Below, in pieces: positions 60,790-64,000 of a DNA stretch of 64,000 nucleotides (its first letter is position 1; the number at the start of each line of letters is the position of its first letter). Origin of the DNA: Candidatus Wallbacteria bacterium (GTDB lineage: Bacteria > Muiribacteriota > UBA6191 > JACPRK01); assembly GCA_016213845.1 (NCBI GenBank), contig JACQZN010000001.1:1-64000 (forward strand), given 5' to 3'. The notes under the pieces are model-generated. The model was given only the letters and a program-made list of their open reading frames with translations. It was not told the origin of the DNA and did not search any database. The translations under genes were made by a program, and so were the position numbers.

Positions 60790-61292
60790 CTGGACTTACC
60801 TCCCCGCGCCGGCTTGCGGCCCTTGCTCTTGCCCTCGATGATGCGCTTGGCGGCGACCTTCACGGCTTCGAACTGCTTGGTGTAACCGGTACAGCGGCAG
60901 AGATTCCCGTCGAGCGCCTCCCGGATGTCGGCGTCCTTGGGGTTGGGGCATTCGTCGAGCAGCTCCTTGGCCGAAAGCAGCATTCCCGGGATGCAGAAGC
61001 CGCATTGCACGGCGCCGCACTCCACGAAGGTCTCCTGCAGCGCGTGGGGGTGCTCCATCGTCCCCAGTCCCTCAATCGTGGTGACCTCCCGGCCGTGCGC
61101 CTGGCCCGCGAAGTAGATGCAGGAGCAGATCGACTTGCCGTCGACCTGGACCGCGCAGCTGCCGCAGTCGCCGTTATCGCACCCGCGTTTGGCGCCAAAG
61201 TAGCCGTTGTCTCTGAGAAGGTCGAGAAGCAGCTCCGGTCCGGCGATCTCGAAGCTCACGTCCTTGCCGTTGAGTTTCATCTCCAGCTTCAT
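60786..61292 (-). CDS. Molybdenum hydroxylase [2Fe-2S] subunit
   Basis: The protein has 168 aa. The plant-ferredoxin cluster is GCDNGDCGSCAVQVDGKSIC. The second cluster is CGAVQCGFCIPGML and NLCRCTGYTKQFEAV, in the helical domain. All eight Cys are present. It passes electrons from the Mo site to FAD. It starts at ATG 61292 (MKLEMKLNGKDV), overlapping the FAD gene stop by 4 nt. The basic tail (KSKGRKPARGGKSR) is longer than usual. Confidence 0.94.
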   Translation of the reverse strand: MKLEMKLNGKDVSFEIAGPELLLDLLRDNGYFGAKRGCDNGDCGSCAVQVDGKSICSCIYFAGQAHGREVTTIEGLGTMEHPHALQETFVECGAVQCGFCIPGMLLSAKELLDECPNPKDADIREALDGNLCRCTGYTKQFEAVKVAAKRIIEGKSKGRKPARGGKSR

Positions 61293-62152
61293 CGGGCGCC
61301 CTCCTTGCCATCCGACCAGCACGCGGCCAGCGTGCGGCGCATCACGACCTCGGCGACCTGCAGACGGTACTCGCGGCTGGCTCGCCAATCGACGACGACC
61401 TCGATGCCCCCAACGGCGGCGCGCGCCGCCTGCGCGAAGTGCTGCGGAGCCAGCTTCTTGCCGACCAGCTTCTTCTCGGCTGCCGGGCACCGGATGGCCC
61501 GGCGTGTGATTCCGCCCAGGACGATCCGGGCGCCGGCGCAGGTCCCGCGGTCCTCGAGCAGAGCCACCGAAGCGATGACCATCGCGGGATCGGTACGGGT
61601 CCGGGCGAAGACGGAGTAGCCCGAGCGCCACGAGGCCATCTCGCGCGGGACGCGGACCTCGGTGAGGATCTCGGAGCGGCCCAGCACCCGGTACTTCGAA
61701 TCTCCTATGAACTCTTCGGCCGGGATGATCTTCTCGATCTCGCCGGCGATGATCATCTTGGCGTCCAGCGTCAGCAAGGCAGGCGGCATCTCGGCCCAGG
61801 GAGTCGAGAGCACGATCGAGCCGCCCAGTGTCATGGCGTTGCGCAGCAGCCGCGAGGGCTGCGAGGCGGCCGCCCGCGCCAGCAAACCGCCCGCGAACAC
61901 TCCCAGCTTGCGCGAGCGCGCGAGCGCCTGCAGCGGGTTCGTGGAGCCGATTCGCAGGGAGACCTTGTCCTCCTTGAGGAAAGCAAGGCCCATGCGGGAA
62001 ATGTCGACCATCGCCTCGATCTTGGCGTCATCCGTCCGGCCGAGACTGGTCCCGCCAGCAATCACGGAGGCCCTGGAATCGAAGCGCTGCAGGATCGCCA
62101 GCGCCTCGGCGACGGTCGCCGGGTAGTGGAATTCCTTGAGATTCCGAAGCAA
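61289..62152 (-). CDS. Molybdenum hydroxylase FAD-binding subunit
   Basis: The protein has about 287 aa, typical of CoxM/XdhB-type subunits. FHYPATVAEALAILQRFDSR opens the FAD domain, followed by VIAGGTSLGRT in place of the usual GGT(N/D)L loop and LRNAMTLGGSIVLSTPWAEM in place of the common R-N-x-x-T-x-GGN motif. The C-terminal CODH-like domain has YSVFARTRTDPAMVIASVAL. The frame is open upstream, but the conserved region starts here; TTG 62152 has GAGGGG 7 nt before it. This is the first gene of the FAD-FeS-Mo operon, with a promoter-like element upstream. Confidence 0.9.
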   Translation of the reverse strand: MLRNLKEFHYPATVAEALAILQRFDSRASVIAGGTSLGRTDDAKIEAMVDISRMGLAFLKEDKVSLRIGSTNPLQALARSRKLGVFAGGLLARAAASQPSRLLRNAMTLGGSIVLSTPWAEMPPALLTLDAKMIIAGEIEKIIPAEEFIGDSKYRVLGRSEILTEVRVPREMASWRSGYSVFARTRTDPAMVIASVALLEDRGTCAGARIVLGGITRRAIRCPAAEKKLVGKKLAPQHFAQAARAAVGGIEVVVDWRASREYRLQVAEVVMRRTLAACWSDGKEGAR

Positions 62153-62242
62153 GCTCAATCCCCTCGGCTTTCTGACCCGGGGACCCGAGTTTCGGGCCCC
62201 TGGACGATTCTGACCAGACGGGCGTGTCGGTTTCGAAGGAGA

Positions 62243-62272
62243 GGTATAGCACCGCTCTCCGAGCGCCTTCAA
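62243..62272 (-). promoter_or_regulatory. Promoter of the molybdenum hydroxylase operon
   Basis: On the minus strand TTGAAG (62267-62272) and TATACC (62243-62248) are 18 nt apart. Transcription would start about 80-85 nt before the TTG start of the FAD subunit. Confidence 0.6.
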
Positions 62273-62280
62273 GGTAAAGA

Positions 62281-63567
62281 ATGGTCTCGATGCCGGGTGG
62301 AAGTTCGGGCCAAGAGAGGGTACTGTTCCATGAAATGAGCCGGCTCCTGATCGTCTACCTTGCGTACGTCGGACTGCAGATCGGGACCTCGACGGACCCA
62401 TCGGTCCGCGACGGCTGGATTGTCTATGCGGTCCTGGGCCTGCTGGCGCTGACGGGACGCTGGACCTGTCGCGTGGCACTGGAGACAGGCCTGTGGCTAC
62501 GGATCCTGGCCGTCCCCGCTCTCTACTACCACTGGGGATTTGCTATTGACGTCGTGGCGCCGGGCCTGGCGTGCGTCATGTTCGCTTACTCGATCTGGCT
62601 CCTGGAAGGACGCCGCCGGCTGACGTTTGCCTTGCCGCTGGCCGTCCCGCTCCTGGCCATCGTGTTCCTCAAGTTCGCGGCGATGCCCCTCTGGCTGCCG
62701 AAGGCCGTGATCGCGGCCGAGATCTCCGGGCAGACCGACATTTCGCCCGTCGAGCTGCCGAGCGGCTGGGTCCGTTACCACTGCATCGGCTACTCCATGG
62801 GCATCCCGGCAGGCATGACCAGTGGCTACCTGGGTGGGGACCGCGCCGATGTCTTTGGCTACCACCGGGGCCGCCCTCCGGGGGCCTCGCTGGTGTCGAT
62901 CGCGCTGACCTTCCCGCGGCGCACGAGCTTCGATGCGGAACCGGACATCCGGGAAATGGCCGGTCAGGTCTTCGGCGTCGCCACGGAGTACGAGCATGCC
63001 CGCAACGTCCTCAACGCCCATGACGGGCAGATGTTGCTGATGGAGAAGCTCGGGTGGATCGGAAGCCGCCCGCCCGAGCGGATCGAGGAGATCCACATGC
63101 GGGGCGCGTCCGGCTACATGCTCAGCTACCTCCGCAGCAGCTGGTACCGGGTCCGCTTCTACCTGGAGCGCGAGGGGATCGAGCACCAGGCCGAGATCTG
63201 GCTGTACGGCGACATGGGAACCGGCGAAAGCCGCGCCATCCCGCTGACCCGGGAACAAGTCCTCGAGGCGCTCGGGACGGTGCGGTTCGAGCCAGAGGAG
63301 CGGCAGCTCCCGACCCTGGCGGACTGCTGGACGCTGACCTCGGAGGGCGCCCACCTCCACGCCAACGTGCTCATAAACAGCCTGCTGTCGCTCAACGGCG
63401 GCAATTACGAGGCGCTCTATCTTCTGAGTTTGAATCAGCAGCACCTGGGTCTGCGCGCGAAGGCTTTCGAGGCGTTCCGCAGGTTGGAGCACGCGGCCGC
63501 GACGGGTCGAGTTTCGCGCGCCACGCTGGCCGGATGGCAGGTGCGCTACGGACCCTTGGGGCACTAG
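62281..63567 (+). CDS. Membrane protein of unknown function
   Basis: The protein has 428 aa from ATG 62281 (AAGG 7 nt upstream); ATG 62335 would start right at the first membrane segment. Four to five hydrophobic segments fill about residues 20-140 (LLIVYLAYVGLQIG, WIVYAVLGLLALTG, ALYYHWGFAIDVVAPGLACV, FALPLAVPLLAIVFLKFAA). A beta-rich domain of about 200 residues follows (VELPSGWVRYHCIGYSMGIP, SSWYRVRFYLEREGIEH). The C-terminal 70 residues are helical and TPR-like (ALYLLSLNQQHLGLRAKAFE). I do not recognise the family. It is divergent from the hydroxylase operon, and a functional link is not evident. Confidence 0.7.
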   Translation: MVSMPGGSSGQERVLFHEMSRLLIVYLAYVGLQIGTSTDPSVRDGWIVYAVLGLLALTGRWTCRVALETGLWLRILAVPALYYHWGFAIDVVAPGLACVMFAYSIWLLEGRRRLTFALPLAVPLLAIVFLKFAAMPLWLPKAVIAAEISGQTDISPVELPSGWVRYHCIGYSMGIPAGMTSGYLGGDRADVFGYHRGRPPGASLVSIALTFPRRTSFDAEPDIREMAGQVFGVATEYEHARNVLNAHDGQMLLMEKLGWIGSRPPERIEEIHMRGASGYMLSYLRSSWYRVRFYLEREGIEHQAEIWLYGDMGTGESRAIPLTREQVLEALGTVRFEPEERQLPTLADCWTLTSEGAHLHANVLINSLLSLNGGNYEALYLLSLNQQHLGLRAKAFEAFRRLEHAAATGRVSRATLAGWQVRYGPLGH

Positions 63568-63580
63568 TGGGTCGGAGGTC

Positions 63581-63746
63581 GTCCTTCGACACGACCGCTT
63601 TGCGGTCTGCTCAGGATGACCCTTCGACAGGCTCAGAGTGAGCGGGGGGGGCGGGCTTGGGCAGGGGCTAGGGCAGGGGCTAGGGCCGAAGTCGTGTAGC
63701 CATTGCTTCTACTGGCTACTGGCTACTGACTACTGGCTTCTCCCTT
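63581..63746 (-). repeat. Composite dispersed repeat, copy R4
   Basis: Read from the nucleotidyltransferase stop (minus strand) the modules are: GAAGGGAGAAGCCAGTAGTC with AGCCAGTAG units, GGCTACACGACTTCGG, GCCCCTGCCCTAGCCCC runs, CACTCTGAGCCTGTCGAAGG and a GACCGC-N3-GCGGTC hairpin near 63593-63607. The order is the same as in R1 and R3. Together with 13 nt of plain sequence it fills the gap after the membrane-protein gene. Confidence 0.9.
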
Positions 63747-64000
63747 CTATCTTCCAACTTCTCCCCCCACCAGCCGCTCGTAGTCCTCCGGCGTATCGAC
63801 GTCGCTGTTAACGCCGGGGTCATCGACCTCCACGTCCAGCGTCTCGTCGTCGTTGCGGTGGACGATGGCCCGCATCGTGGCCTCCGGTGGCAGCGCGAGC
63901 AACTCGGCGAAGTAGCGCCTATCCAGCACGATCGGATGGCCGTGCTTGCCGTTGCGGATCGGCAGGACAATGCTCCCGGGCTGCAGCCGCCACGACTGGA
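63747..64000 (-). CDS. MobA/MocA-like nucleotidyltransferase (3' part)
   Basis: Only the last 84 codons are inside the window; the gene continues past 64000. The visible part has LPIRNGKHGHPIVLDRRYFA, then LLALPPEATMRAIVHRNDD and VEVDDPGVNSDVDTPEDYER. These are end motifs of the NTP-transferase family that includes MocA (molybdenum cofactor cytidylyltransferase), with HPI-x5-R and the NxDVDTPEDY element. MocA makes the cytosine dinucleotide cofactor of xanthine-dehydrogenase-type enzymes, so its place near such an operon is fitting. The final residues and stop fall in the start of repeat R4. Confidence 0.85.
   Translation of the reverse strand, partial: QSWRLQPGSIVLPIRNGKHGHPIVLDRRYFAELLALPPEATMRAIVHRNDDETLDVEVDDPGVNSDVDTPEDYERLVGGEVGR

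Noticed and set aside
58429-60885. 818-codon plus-strand frame opposite the molybdenum hydroxylase
   Set aside because: Antisense shadow; the minus strand shows all Mo-hydroxylase motifs.

Overview
The window comes from a GC-rich, Gram-negative, flagellated bacterium that makes lipid A with Kdo. No rRNA or other taxonomic marker lets me name it. The LpxC-FabZ fusion, transmembrane Ser/Thr kinases, ECF sigma/anti-sigma pairs and a giant CARDB/PKD/NHL surface protein suggest an uncultured FCB/PVC-like lineage (for example Planctomycetota-like). This is an inference of low confidence. All calls come from reading the sequence; no database search was run.

Layout. 0.2-1.9 kb: SRP RNA, flgM and comF. 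2.1-8 kb (minus strand): an envelope operon read ompH-lpxD-YjbH-like-lpxC/fabZ-lpxA, driven by a near-consensus promoter and followed by a perfect 32-bp inverted repeat that is flanked by a duplicated lpxA 3' end; a LysM/M23 protein lies beside it. 8-14 kb (plus): kdsB, kdsA, a Kdo/heptose kinase, a heptosyltransferase and an unexpected hydantoinase/oxoprolinase-family gene. 14-17.4 kb: an ECF sigma/anti-sigma pair, then an eight-haem lipoprotein cytochrome c interrupted by an in-frame UGA with a SECIS-like hairpin just downstream. 17.6-21.6 kb: waaA with a coupled TIM-barrel gene, a family 2 glycosyltransferase and waaF. 21.7-25.8 kb: peptide ABC transporter parts without permeases. 25.8-36 kb: a kinase with a helical-repeat C-terminus, tRNA-Leu with a tandem copy of its 3' part, secreted proteins, a glycosyltransferase, an M48 protease, a SurA/PrsA-like isomerase and a galactokinase homologue that has lost key residues. 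36-46 kb: a 3,222-residue surface protein. 46-51.7 kb: a carbamoyl-transfer operon (PLP lyase, ygeY, ygeW, carbamate kinase). 52-57 kb: an ECF sigma/anti-sigma/secreted-protein operon divergent from a kinase with an Asp-box sensor. 57-64 kb: cinA, then a three-subunit molybdenum hydroxylase operon and the end of a MobA/MocA-like nucleotidyltransferase.

How the genes fit. The first 21 kb are mostly lipid A/inner-core synthesis and outer-membrane assembly. The ygeY/ygeW/arcC operon and the molybdenum hydroxylase resemble parts of the selenium-associated purine/ureide catabolic clusters known from other bacteria, here split by about 7 kb. Two further themes run through the window: a modular dispersed intergenic repeat that mostly begins right at gene stop codons, and many genes with a -10-like hexamer 6-9 nt before the start codon, which suggests leaderless transcripts.
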